A stretch of DNA of 12,864 nucleotides from DASQTB01 sp035642095 (GTDB taxonomy: Bacteria > Actinomycetota > UBA4738 > CALAEC01). Of the stretch, positions 1 through 6,492 are shown piece after piece. The translations under genes and the position numbers were made by a program. Within the stretch, counting starts at the first letter, position 1, and the number at the start of each line of letters is the position of its first letter. The notes beneath the pieces are model-generated. The model was not told the origin of the DNA, searched no databases, and was given only the letters and a program-made list of their open reading frames with translations. The DNA lies in NCBI GenBank assembly GCA_035642095.1, contig DASQTB010000065.1:1-12864 (forward strand), read 5' to 3'.

Positions 1-275
1 CGTCCACCGGAGAGGGAGTCCACCGTGGCGGCCTCCTTGGCCAGCGTGGCCGTGGGTCGCAGAGGAGCGATGACGACCATGGTCACCAGCCGGACCCGTT
101 CGGTCACCGCGGCGGCGGCGGCCAGGGCGGCCATCGGCTCGTGCGAGTCGTACGCCACTCGGTCGACCACGCCGAGGCTGGTGAACGGCCCGGCCTCCGC
201 CCGGCGGGCCCATTCGATCAGCTGCGGACCGGGGGTGCCGGGGATGCCGTTCGGCAGTCCGATCCCGATCCGCAC
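1..275 (-). CDS. LLM-class (luciferase-like) flavin/F420 oxidoreductase, N-terminal part
   Basis: Reading the minus strand from GTG at 275 gives an open frame to the window edge, so about 91 residues are present and the C-terminus is missing. The product starts VRIGIGLPNG and continues with WARRAEA, SLGVVDR and AAAAAVTERVRLVTMV, ending near TLAKEAATVDSLSGG. This is the usual first third of the luciferase-like monooxygenase TIM barrel: a first beta strand, an early helix, and the conserved TERVRLGT-like and LAKEAATLDxLSGGR-like segments. Actinobacterial members often use cofactor F420, but the substrate cannot be read from this part. An ATG at 311 is in frame and would add 12 residues. I prefer GTG 275 because family proteins start at this strand and because a TACGCT box lies six bases upstream of it. 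The gene is divergent from the thioesterase at 310. Confidence 0.8.
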   Translation of the reverse strand, partial: MRIGIGLPNGIPGTPGPQLIEWARRAEAGPFTSLGVVDRVAYDSHEPMAALAAAAAVTERVRLVTMVVIAPLRPTATLAKEAATVDSLSGG

Positions 276-309
276 GGCCGGAGCGTACCCCTCACGTACG
301 ATGGGGTCC
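276..309. promoter_or_regulatory. Divergent promoter region, possibly leaderless on both sides
   Basis: The gap between the minus-strand GTG (275) and the plus-strand ATG (310) is only 34 bases. It holds TACGAT at 297-302 on the plus strand, seven bases before ATG 310, and TACGCT at 287-282 on the minus strand, six bases before GTG 275. Both fit the TANNNT -10 pattern that places transcription starts at or next to the start codon in actinobacterial leaderless genes. No good Shine-Dalgarno sequence stands at normal distance for ATG 310. No clear -35 boxes were seen. This is inference from spacing. Confidence 0.4.
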
Positions 310-702
310 ATGGCTCGCCCCCGGATCACGGTTCGTCGCCGGATCCAGTGGTTCGACACCGACTCCTCGACCAAATATCACAACACCGCTCCGCTCCGAC
401 TGATGGAGGAAGCCGAGGCGGCGCTCCTCGACCGGCTGGGGATCGTTCGGGAGGTGTACGGCTCGCTGCCCCGGGTGCACGTGTCGATCGACTACCGACG
501 CCCGCTTCGGTTCTGGGACGAGGTCGCCGTCGACCTCGAGGTCTTGGACGTCGGCCGGACCTCGATCTCCTACGTCTTCGGGGTTCGGAAGGGCGAGGAC
601 CTGGTCGCCGAGGGAAGCGTCGTGGCGGCCTTCATCGACGAGGACGGGAAACCGCGCCCCTGGCCGGATGACTGGCGCCGGCTCCTGGAAGGGGAGGGGT
701 AG
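310..702 (+). CDS. Hot-dog fold acyl-CoA thioesterase (YbgC/4-hydroxybenzoyl-CoA thioesterase-like)
   Basis: The 130-residue product has the size and N-terminal signature of the YbgC/4HBT branch of hot-dog thioesterases. IQWFDTDSSTKYHN at about residues 10-23 corresponds to the family pattern with the catalytic Asp, followed by a helix (LRLMEEAEAALLDRLG) and paired beta strands. Family members hydrolyse acyl- or aroyl-CoA thioesters in the cytoplasm; the substrate here is unknown. ATG 310 is chosen over ATG 301 because of the promoter-like TACGAT box; the two differ by three residues. A much longer in-frame extension to base 25 runs over the divergent LLM gene and is not credible. The gene ends 10 bases before tryptophan dioxygenase, so it is probably co-transcribed with the kynurenine genes. 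Confidence 0.82.
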   Translation: MARPRITVRRRIQWFDTDSSTKYHNTAPLRLMEEAEAALLDRLGIVREVYGSLPRVHVSIDYRRPLRFWDEVAVDLEVLDVGRTSISYVFGVRKGEDLVAEGSVVAAFIDEDGKPRPWPDDWRRLLEGEG

Positions 703-712
703 GATCGCGGCG

Positions 713-1522
713 ATGGGAGAGCACCCCGGATCCACCCGGAGGATGGGCCGCGTCTCCGACGAGGAGGGCCAGCTCTCCTATGGTTCCTACCTGAAGGTAC
801 CGGAGCTGTTGTCGCTCCAGTCGCCGGTGTCGAAGCCCGCCGCCCACGACGAGCTCCTGTTCATCATCGTGCACCAGGCCTTCGAGCTGTGGTTCCGGGA
901 GATGCTGTTCGAGCTCGAGGCCGTGCGGGACCTGATGTTCGGAGGCGATGCCCATCGGGCCCGCCATCTCCTGGCCCGGATCCACGCCATCGAGCGGCTC
1001 CTGATCGAGCAGCTCGAGGTGATCGAGACCATGTCGCCCCAGGACTTCCTGGAGTTCCGGACGAACCTCGCTCCGGCCAGCGGGTTCCAGTCGGTGCAGT
1101 TCCGGGAGATCGAGTTCCTGGGGGGCCTCAAGGAGCGGGGATTCCTGGGGATGGCCGGGGATCCCGACGAGCGGGAGCGCCTCCGGCGACGTCTCGACGA
1201 GGCCACGCTGTGGGATGCGTTCTGTGCCCTGCTCGAGGAGAACGGGCTGCCCATGCCGGCTGGCGACGAGGAGGCCCGCCGGGCCAGCCTGTTGAAGATG
1301 GCCCGGGATCGCGACGCGTTCGCGGAGCTGTGGTACCTGTCCGAAGACCTGCTCGTTCACGACGAGCTGTTCTCGCTGTGGCGCCAGCGCCATATCCTGA
1401 TGGTCGAGCGGCAGATCGGGACGAAACGGGGGACCGGCGGATCCAGCGGAGCGCCGTATCTCCGGACGACGCTCGACAAGCGGTTCTTCCCCGAGTTGTG
1501 GGAGCTGAGGTCGTACCTGTGA
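713..1522 (+). CDS. kynA: Tryptophan 2,3-dioxygenase
   Basis: This cytoplasmic haem enzyme converts L-tryptophan and O2 to N-formylkynurenine, the first step of kynurenine-pathway breakdown. The 269-residue product is slightly shorter than typical bacterial TDOs. Family blocks in order are LSYGSYLKVPELL (21-33), HQAFELWF (54-61), ASGFQSVQFREIEFL (122-136), WRQRH (223-227) and ERQIGTKRGTGGSSGAPYL (232-250). Spacing matches the Xanthomonas enzyme: F50 and H54 fit its F51 and H55, F112 and R116 fit its Y113 and R117 (substrate carboxylate), H227 fits the haem ligand H240, and T241 fits T254. All key positions therefore look intact. ATG 713 follows GGAGGGG (693-699) and AGGA (701-704); a start at 668 would overlap the thioesterase and add unconserved residues. 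The stop overlaps the next start by four bases (GTGA), indicating translational coupling. Confidence 0.93.
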   Translation: MGEHPGSTRRMGRVSDEEGQLSYGSYLKVPELLSLQSPVSKPAAHDELLFIIVHQAFELWFREMLFELEAVRDLMFGGDAHRARHLLARIHAIERLLIEQLEVIETMSPQDFLEFRTNLAPASGFQSVQFREIEFLGGLKERGFLGMAGDPDERERLRRRLDEATLWDAFCALLEENGLPMPAGDEEARRASLLKMARDRDAFAELWYLSEDLLVHDELFSLWRQRHILMVERQIGTKRGTGGSSGAPYLRTTLDKRFFPELWELRSYL

Positions 1523-2670
1523 CAGGCCGCTCGCTCGAGTCGTACCGCGAGGAGTTTCCGGTCCTGGAGCGGAAGTCCTATCTGATCAGCGCGTCGCTCG
1601 GTCCGATCTCGAGGCGAGCCCGGCGCCGCCTGGAGGCCTACGTCGATGACTGGGAGACGATCGGGGCGCCCGAGCCCTTCTGGTTCGGCCGCATCTTCCC
1701 GGAGATCCGCGAGGTGAAGCGGCTCCACGCCGGGCTCATCGGTGCGGACCCTTCGGAGCTGGCCATCACCACCAACGTGACCATGGCCCTGGCCTCGGTG
1801 CTGTCGTGCCTGGACCTCTCCGGGGCGCGGAACCGGATCGTGCTGACCGAGCTCGACTTCCCCACCGACGGACACGTGGCGCTGGCCCAACGGCGCCGGG
1901 GCGGAGAGGTTGTCTTCCTGCAAAGCCCGGACGGCCTCACGGTGCCGATCGAGTCGTTCGCCCAGGCCATCGACGAGCGCACGGCAGTGGTGATCATCAA
2001 CCGGGTCCTGTACCGGTCCAGCGCGCTGCTCGACGTGCGGGAGATCTGCCGCCTCGCCCGGGATGCGGGGGCGTGGACCGTGATCGACGATTTCCACGGT
2101 GCGGGCATCGTCCCCATCGACGTGCACGAGATCGGCTGCGACTTCCACACCACGGGCGTCCTCAAGTGGCTGTGCGGCGGACCCGGCCTGACGTTTCTGT
2201 ATGCGAGGAAGGATCTGATCCCCACGCTGGAGCCGACCATCGCCGGGTGGTGGAGCCAGCGGGAGCCGTTCGCCTTTCGCACCACCGAGCTCGACTTCCA
2301 TCCGACGGCCCGACGCTTCGAGACCGGGACCCATCCCGCGCCGACCGCGTACGTGGCCCACGGCGGCCTGGAGATCATCTCGGAGGTCACCCCCGGGCGG
2401 ATCCGGGACCGGCAGGGCGAGCTGACGGACCACGTGATTGAGCGGGCCGATGCGGCCGGCCTCGAGGTCCGGACCCCTCGGGACCGTGCCAAGCGCGGCG
2501 GGGTGGTGAACGTCGGCGTCGGCGACCAGGCGGAGAAGATCGCTGACGCGCTCTTCGAGCGCGACGTGTGCGTCGACTACCGGGGCGACGGCATCTGCGT
2601 GTCGCCCCACTTCTTCAACACCGAAGCCGACATCGACCGTCTCTTCGCTGCCCTTCGCGACCTCGTCTGA
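1519..2670 (+). CDS. kynU: Kynureninase-like PLP-dependent enzyme (class V aminotransferase fold)
   Basis: Expected role: hydrolysis of kynurenine to anthranilate and alanine, using PLP in the cytoplasm. The 383-residue product has kynureninase-like blocks: TTNVTMALASV (84-94, cofactor phosphate region), ELDFPTDGHVA (111-121, compare DFPSD), NRVLYRSSALLDV (161-173), VIDDFHGAGIVPIDVHEIGCDF (from 188) and VLKWLCGGPG (214-223) with PLP lysine K216. Downstream GWW and the ARRFETGT region also resemble the family. Oddities: Leu215 stands where kynureninases usually have Tyr before the lysine, Cys replaces the Asn of the usual LNGGPG, and the protein is about 30 residues short. It may be a divergent kynureninase or a related enzyme; adjacency to TDO favours the former. 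GTG 1519 has AGCTGAGG upstream (1503-1510) and overlaps the kynA stop. No kynurenine formamidase lies in the run. Confidence 0.68.
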   Translation: MTGRSLESYREEFPVLERKSYLISASLGPISRRARRRLEAYVDDWETIGAPEPFWFGRIFPEIREVKRLHAGLIGADPSELAITTNVTMALASVLSCLDLSGARNRIVLTELDFPTDGHVALAQRRRGGEVVFLQSPDGLTVPIESFAQAIDERTAVVIINRVLYRSSALLDVREICRLARDAGAWTVIDDFHGAGIVPIDVHEIGCDFHTTGVLKWLCGGPGLTFLYARKDLIPTLEPTIAGWWSQREPFAFRTTELDFHPTARRFETGTHPAPTAYVAHGGLEIISEVTPGRIRDRQGELTDHVIERADAAGLEVRTPRDRAKRGGVVNVGVGDQAEKIADALFERDVCVDYRGDGICVSPHFFNTEADIDRLFAALRDLV

Positions 2671-2736
2671 TCGGGGACCGAAAAGGGGCCATGCTACGCT
2701 GAGCGGAGCCGCCCCGTGCTCCTTGGAGGTTGTGTC
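2671..2736 (+). promoter_or_regulatory. Candidate promoter and Shine-Dalgarno for the serine pair
   Basis: The 66-base gap between the kynureninase-like gene and the aminotransferase holds TACGCT (2695-2700), a plausible actinobacterial -10 box, without a convincing -35. TTGGAGG (2723-2729) sits seven bases before ATG 2737 and fixes that start over the in-frame GTG at 2716. The break in tight spacing suggests a new transcription unit begins here. Confidence 0.4.
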
Positions 2737-3888
2737 ATGGACCGTCCCGAGATCCTGATGACCCCCGGGCCCACGCCCGTACCACCCACGGTCCTCCAGG
2801 CCCAGGGAAGCCCGCTGGTGTACCACCGCGGCCCGGGCTACGGTCGGCTGCTCCGGGAGGTGACCGCCGGTCTGAAGGCGATGTTGGACACCGAGGCCGA
2901 CGTGCTCTTGTTCACGTCGTCGGGGACGGGCGGCCTGGAGTCGGCGGTGGCCAATCTGTTCTCGCCGGGCGACCGGGTGGTCGTTCCCGTGGCCGGTTAC
3001 TTCGGCGACCGGTTCGCCAGGATCGCGGAGGTGTTCGGCCTCGACGTCCGCCGGCTCGAAGACGAGTGGGGGAGTGCCGCCCGGGCCGACGCGCTGGCCG
3101 AGGCGCTGGACGAGGCTCCGACCAGGGGCGTGCTGGCCCAGCACAGCGAGACGTCGACCGGCGTGATCCACGACATCGAGGCGCTGGGGAAGGTGACCAA
3201 GGACGCCGGCGCGCTCTTCGTGGTCGACGTGATCTCCAGCCTCGGCGCCGTCCCCTACCGCGGCGATGCGTGGGGCGTGGACGTGGCCGTCGGCGGGTCG
3301 CAGAAGGCTCTGGGAGCCACCCCGGGGATCGCCTTCGTCAGCGTGTCGGACGCGGCGTGGGCCGCCACCCGCCGGGCGAAGAACCCCCGGTTCTACTTCG
3401 ACTGGGCCGCCTACAAGCGGTCCTACGACCTCCCCGATCCGGAGAGCCCGTGGACCCCGGCGATCAGCCTGATGCTCGGGCTCCGGGAGGCGCTCCGGCT
3501 GTTCCAGGAGGAGGGGCAGGAGGCCGTGCTGGAGCGGCACCGGATCCTGTCCGAGGCCACCAAGGAGGGGATCCGGGCCCTGGGCCTGGACCTGGACGGG
3601 GAGCACCCCGAGCGGGCCTGGGCCGTCACCGCCGTCCGAGCTCCGGAGGGGGTCGACGGCAACGAGCTGGTGGCCAGGGTCCGCCGGGACCACGGGATCG
3701 TCCTGGCTCCCGGCCAGGGACCGCTGAAGGGAAAGGTGTTCCGCATCGGCCACCTGGGCCACTACGACCGCTTCGACATCATCCGATGCCTGGCGGCGCT
3801 CGAGCTCACGCTGGGCGACATGGGGTATCCCGTCAAGCGGGGCGCCGGCGTGGCCGCGGCCGAGGAGACCTTCGCCCGCCGCCGCTGA
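2737..3888 (+). CDS. Class V aminotransferase of the alanine-glyoxylate/serine-pyruvate family, probable phosphoserine aminotransferase
   Basis: The 383-residue PLP enzyme begins with MTPGPTPVPPTVL (8-20), the usual start of the AGXT/serine-pyruvate group, and has TSSGTGGLESAVANL for cofactor phosphate binding, LAQHSETSTGV, VVDVISSLG with PLP-ring Asp164, and GGSQKALGATPG with PLP lysine K190. The C-terminal FRIGHLGH is also typical. The family moves amino groups among alanine, serine, glyoxylate, pyruvate and related keto acids. Because serA follows only four bases later, I infer that it aminates 3-phosphohydroxypyruvate to phosphoserine in place of classical SerC, as proposed for several bacteria and archaea that pair this family with serA. 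A role as serine-glyoxylate or alanine-glyoxylate aminotransferase cannot be excluded. ATG 2737 is supported by a well-placed GGAGG. Confidence 0.85.
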   Translation: MDRPEILMTPGPTPVPPTVLQAQGSPLVYHRGPGYGRLLREVTAGLKAMLDTEADVLLFTSSGTGGLESAVANLFSPGDRVVVPVAGYFGDRFARIAEVFGLDVRRLEDEWGSAARADALAEALDEAPTRGVLAQHSETSTGVIHDIEALGKVTKDAGALFVVDVISSLGAVPYRGDAWGVDVAVGGSQKALGATPGIAFVSVSDAAWAATRRAKNPRFYFDWAAYKRSYDLPDPESPWTPAISLMLGLREALRLFQEEGQEAVLERHRILSEATKEGIRALGLDLDGEHPERAWAVTAVRAPEGVDGNELVARVRRDHGIVLAPGQGPLKGKVFRIGHLGHYDRFDIIRCLAALELTLGDMGYPVKRGAGVAAAEETFARRR

Positions 3889-3892
3889 GCCG

Positions 3893-5473
3893 ATGCGGGT
3901 CCTGGTCACCGAGCCGCTGGCCGAGCGGGGCCTGGAGCTCATCCGGGAGGAACACCAGGTCGATGTCCGGACGGAGCTGGCCCGGTCCGGCCTGGCCTCG
4001 GAGATCGAGAGCTACGACGCCCTGGTCGTCCGGTCGCAGACGAAAGTCACCGCGGACGTGATCGAGGCCGGCTCGAGTCTGAAGGTGATCGCCCGGGCCG
4101 GGATCGGCCTCGACAACGTCGACGTGGAGGCGGCCACCCGCCGAGGGGTGATGGTCGTCAACGCGCCGCAGTCGAACGTCCTCTCCGCCGCCGAGCACAC
4201 CATGGCCCTCCTCCTGGCGTTGGCCCGGAACGTTCCCCATGCGGATGCGGCCCTCCGGGCCGGCAGGTGGGAGCGGGAGCGGTTCCAGGGGGTGGAGCTG
4301 CACGGGAAAACGCTCGGCATCATCGGGTTGGGACGGGTGGGCACGATGGTGGCCCAGCGAGCCCTGGCGTTCGGCATGCGGCTGATCGCCTTCGACCCCT
4401 ATGTCTCCAGGGATCGGGCCCGGAGCCTGGCCATCGAGCTGATGCCGGATATCGCCGCGCTGCTCGTGCAGTCTGACTTCGTGTCGATCCACCTTCCTCG
4501 AACCGCCGAGACCGAGGCGCTGATCGGGGCCCGGGCCCTGGCTCTGATGAAGGACACCGCCCGCCTGATCAACACGGCCAGGGGAGGGATCGTCGACGAG
4601 GAGGCCCTCGCGGACGCGCTGCGGGCGGGGCGGCTGGCCGGGGCCGCCCTGGACGTGTTCGCCGACGAGCCGGTCACCGAGCATCCGCTGTTCGGCTTGC
4701 CGGGCGTGGTGGTGACGCCCCATCTCGGCGCGGCCACGGCCGAGGCCCAGGACAAGGCCGGGGTCGCCATCGCCGAGATGGTCCGCCTGGCCCTTCGGGG
4801 CGAGTTCGTCCCCTACGCCGTCAACGTGGCTGTCGCCGAGGTCACGGAGGAGCTTCGTCCCTTTCTCCCGCTGGCCGAACGGCTGGGGGCGATCCTCACT
4901 GCTCTGGCCGAGGGCGCGATCCGGGGCCTGACCGTCGACTACGTCGGTCGCCTGGCCGAGCAGGACACCCGGGTCCTGACCCTGGCGACGTTGAAGGGGG
5001 CCCTGGCCGACGTGGTTCACGAGCCGGTGTCCTTCGTGAACGTCCCCACGATCGCCCGCGAGCGAGGGCTGGACGTGGCCGAGCGCCGGACCACCGAGTC
5101 GCAGGACTACGTCAACCTCGTGGTGGTCCGGGCCGAGACGGAGGCCGGCGACGTGGCCGTGGGGGGGACGCTGGTCGGGCCCCGCCATGTCGAGCGCCTG
5201 GTGCGCGTGTACGAGTTCGACGTCGATCTGGCCCCGGCCGATCACATGGCGTTCTTCCGGTACGAGGATCGCCCCGGCGTGATCGGCACCGTGGGCACGA
5301 TCCTCGGTGAGGCGGGCATCAACATCGCCAGCATGGAGGTGGGCCGGAAGGAAGCGGGCGGCCTGGCGCTGATGTGCCTCACGGTCGACAGCCCCATCCC
5401 CGGGGATGTGCTGGAGCGGATCACGGCCGAGGTCGGGATGAAGTCCGCCCGCTCGCTGACCCTGAACCGCTAG
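3893..5473 (+). CDS. serA: D-3-phosphoglycerate dehydrogenase, long ACT-domain form
   Basis: This enzyme oxidises 3-phosphoglycerate to 3-phosphohydroxypyruvate with NAD, the committed step of serine synthesis. The 526-residue length matches the long type I enzyme of actinobacteria (M. tuberculosis SerA1 is about 528). Order of domains: substrate-binding N-terminus; Rossmann domain with GLGRVG (145-150) and Asp168 at the end of the second strand; catalytic Arg230 (NTARGG), Glu259 (FADEP) and His277 (TPHLGA); an intervening regulatory domain at about 310-450; and a C-terminal ACT domain from about 455 (EDRPGVIGTVGTILGEAGIN). The ACT and intervening domains bind serine and related effectors in studied homologues, so feedback control is likely. 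The start is four bases after the aminotransferase stop, with only a weak Shine-Dalgarno, so translational coupling is likely. Confidence 0.95.
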   Translation: MRVLVTEPLAERGLELIREEHQVDVRTELARSGLASEIESYDALVVRSQTKVTADVIEAGSSLKVIARAGIGLDNVDVEAATRRGVMVVNAPQSNVLSAAEHTMALLLALARNVPHADAALRAGRWERERFQGVELHGKTLGIIGLGRVGTMVAQRALAFGMRLIAFDPYVSRDRARSLAIELMPDIAALLVQSDFVSIHLPRTAETEALIGARALALMKDTARLINTARGGIVDEEALADALRAGRLAGAALDVFADEPVTEHPLFGLPGVVVTPHLGAATAEAQDKAGVAIAEMVRLALRGEFVPYAVNVAVAEVTEELRPFLPLAERLGAILTALAEGAIRGLTVDYVGRLAEQDTRVLTLATLKGALADVVHEPVSFVNVPTIARERGLDVAERRTTESQDYVNLVVVRAETEAGDVAVGGTLVGPRHVERLVRVYEFDVDLAPADHMAFFRYEDRPGVIGTVGTILGEAGINIASMEVGRKEAGGLALMCLTVDSPIPGDVLERITAEVGMKSARSLTLNR

Positions 5474-5476
5474 TCA

Positions 5477-5498
5477 GGCCGGTCTTGGTCAACCGGCC
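5477..5498 (+). terminator. Hairpin after serA, possible terminator or operator
   Basis: GGCCGGT (5477-5483) and ACCGGCC (5492-5498) form a perfect seven-pair stem around an eight-base loop, beginning three bases after the serA stop. There is no T-run behind it, so it is not a classical intrinsic terminator; it could also be a repressor site, since it overlaps the -35 candidate of the ilvE promoter. Confidence 0.4.
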
Positions 5499-5546
5499 GA
5501 GGGCCAGTGTACATTACGGCCAGGTCAGCCCACCCCACAGGAGGAG
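5485..5546 (+). promoter_or_regulatory. Candidate ilvE operon promoter and strong ribosome binding site
   Basis: TTGGTC (5485-5490) and TACATT preceded by TG (5510-5515) could be -35 and extended -10 boxes, with a rather long 19-base spacer. AGGAGGAG (5539-5546) is a strong Shine-Dalgarno three bases before ATG 5550 (about seven from the AGGAG core). The -35 candidate lies in the loop of the hairpin at 5477-5498. Confidence 0.4.
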
Positions 5547-5549
5547 CGG

Positions 5550-6473
5550 ATGCCGATCCAGGCCGTCGACAAGATCTGGATGGACGGGGAGCTCGTCCCC
5601 TGGGAGGACGCCAAGGTCCACGTTCTGACCCACGCTCTCCATTACGGGACCGGTGTGTTCGAAGGGATCCGGGCCTACGAGACGCCCAACGGCCCGGGCA
5701 TCTTCCGCCTCACCGACCACATGAAGCGGCTGTTCCGATCGGCCCTGGTCTACATGATCGAGATCCCGTTCAGCCTGGACGAGCTGGTGGCGGCGGCCAA
5801 GGAGACCGTCCGGGCCAGCGGCCTGAAGGCGTGCTACGTGCGCCCGATCGTGTTCCACGGGTACGGGGAGATGGGGCTGAACCCGCTGTACGCCCCGATC
5901 AACGTGGCCATCGGCGTGTGGCCGTGGGGGACGTACCTGGGCGACGACTGCATGGAGAACGGCGCCCGGCTGATCATCTCCTCGTGGCGGCGTCCCGACC
6001 CGAACGTCCTCCCCGGCAAGGCCAAGGCCACCGGCCAGTACATCAACTCCGGCCTGGCCAAGGTCGAGGCGATCAAGGGCGGCTACGACGACGCGATCAT
6101 GCTGGCCCCCGACGGGACGGTGGCCGAGGGCACCGGCGAGAACCTGTTCATCGTCCGGGACACCACGGTCTTCACCCCACCGGAGTCGTCCGGCATCCTG
6201 GTCGGCGTGACCAGGGAGTCGGTGATGGCCATCGCCCGCGACCTGGGATACGAGGTCGTCGAGCGGAAGCTGGTCCGGTCCGACCTCTACACGGCGGACG
6301 AGGTGTTCGTCACCGGAACGGCGGCCGAGGTGACCCCGGTCCGGGAGGTCGACGAACGGCCGATCGGCGGCGGCAGCCGGGGACCGATCACGAAAGAGAT
6401 CCAGCAGACCTACTTCTCCGCGGTGAAGGGCGGCCTCGACCAGTACGCCCACTGGGTCGAGCTGGTCGGCTGA
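5550..6473 (+). CDS. ilvE: Branched-chain amino acid aminotransferase
   Basis: This class IV PLP transaminase exchanges amino groups between leucine, isoleucine or valine and 2-oxoglutarate, the last step of their synthesis. The 307-residue length is that of the E. coli type (309). Diagnostic parts are KIWMDGELVPWEDAKVHVL (8-26), ALHYGTGVFEGIRAY (29-43), SSWRRPDPNVLPGKAKATGQY (from 144) with PLP lysine K159 at the same number as in E. coli, and EGTGENLF (193-200) followed by TPPESSGILVGVTRESV. A D-amino acid transaminase or aminodeoxychorismate lyase is less likely, given the length and the LHYGTGVFEGIRAY and KAxGxY patterns. It opens the run ilvE-FAH-gltX-VOC behind its own Shine-Dalgarno. 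In related actinobacteria serA, leuB and gltX lie close together, so the setting agrees with amino-acid biosynthesis. Confidence 0.93.
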   Translation: MPIQAVDKIWMDGELVPWEDAKVHVLTHALHYGTGVFEGIRAYETPNGPGIFRLTDHMKRLFRSALVYMIEIPFSLDELVAAAKETVRASGLKACYVRPIVFHGYGEMGLNPLYAPINVAIGVWPWGTYLGDDCMENGARLIISSWRRPDPNVLPGKAKATGQYINSGLAKVEAIKGGYDDAIMLAPDGTVAEGTGENLFIVRDTTVFTPPESSGILVGVTRESVMAIARDLGYEVVERKLVRSDLYTADEVFVTGTAAEVTPVREVDERPIGGGSRGPITKEIQQTYFSAVKGGLDQYAHWVELVG

Positions 6474-6492
6474 CGGAGGCCGTCCGCCCGAC

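Noticed and set aside
25..309. N-terminal extension of the thioesterase frame back to base 25
   Set aside because: It overlaps the well-supported minus-strand LLM gene, and its translation lacks family similarity.
889..1518. Upstream extension of the kynureninase frame inside kynA
   Set aside because: It lies within the tryptophan dioxygenase gene in another frame; the conserved part starts at GTG 1519, which has a Shine-Dalgarno and a GTGA overlap.
1357..3942. Very long minus-strand open frame (861 codons) opposite kynureninase and the aminotransferase
   Set aside because: It is the antisense shadow of well-supported plus-strand genes in GC-rich DNA. It crosses several real gene boundaries, and its product is Arg/Gly/Pro-rich without any recognisable motif.
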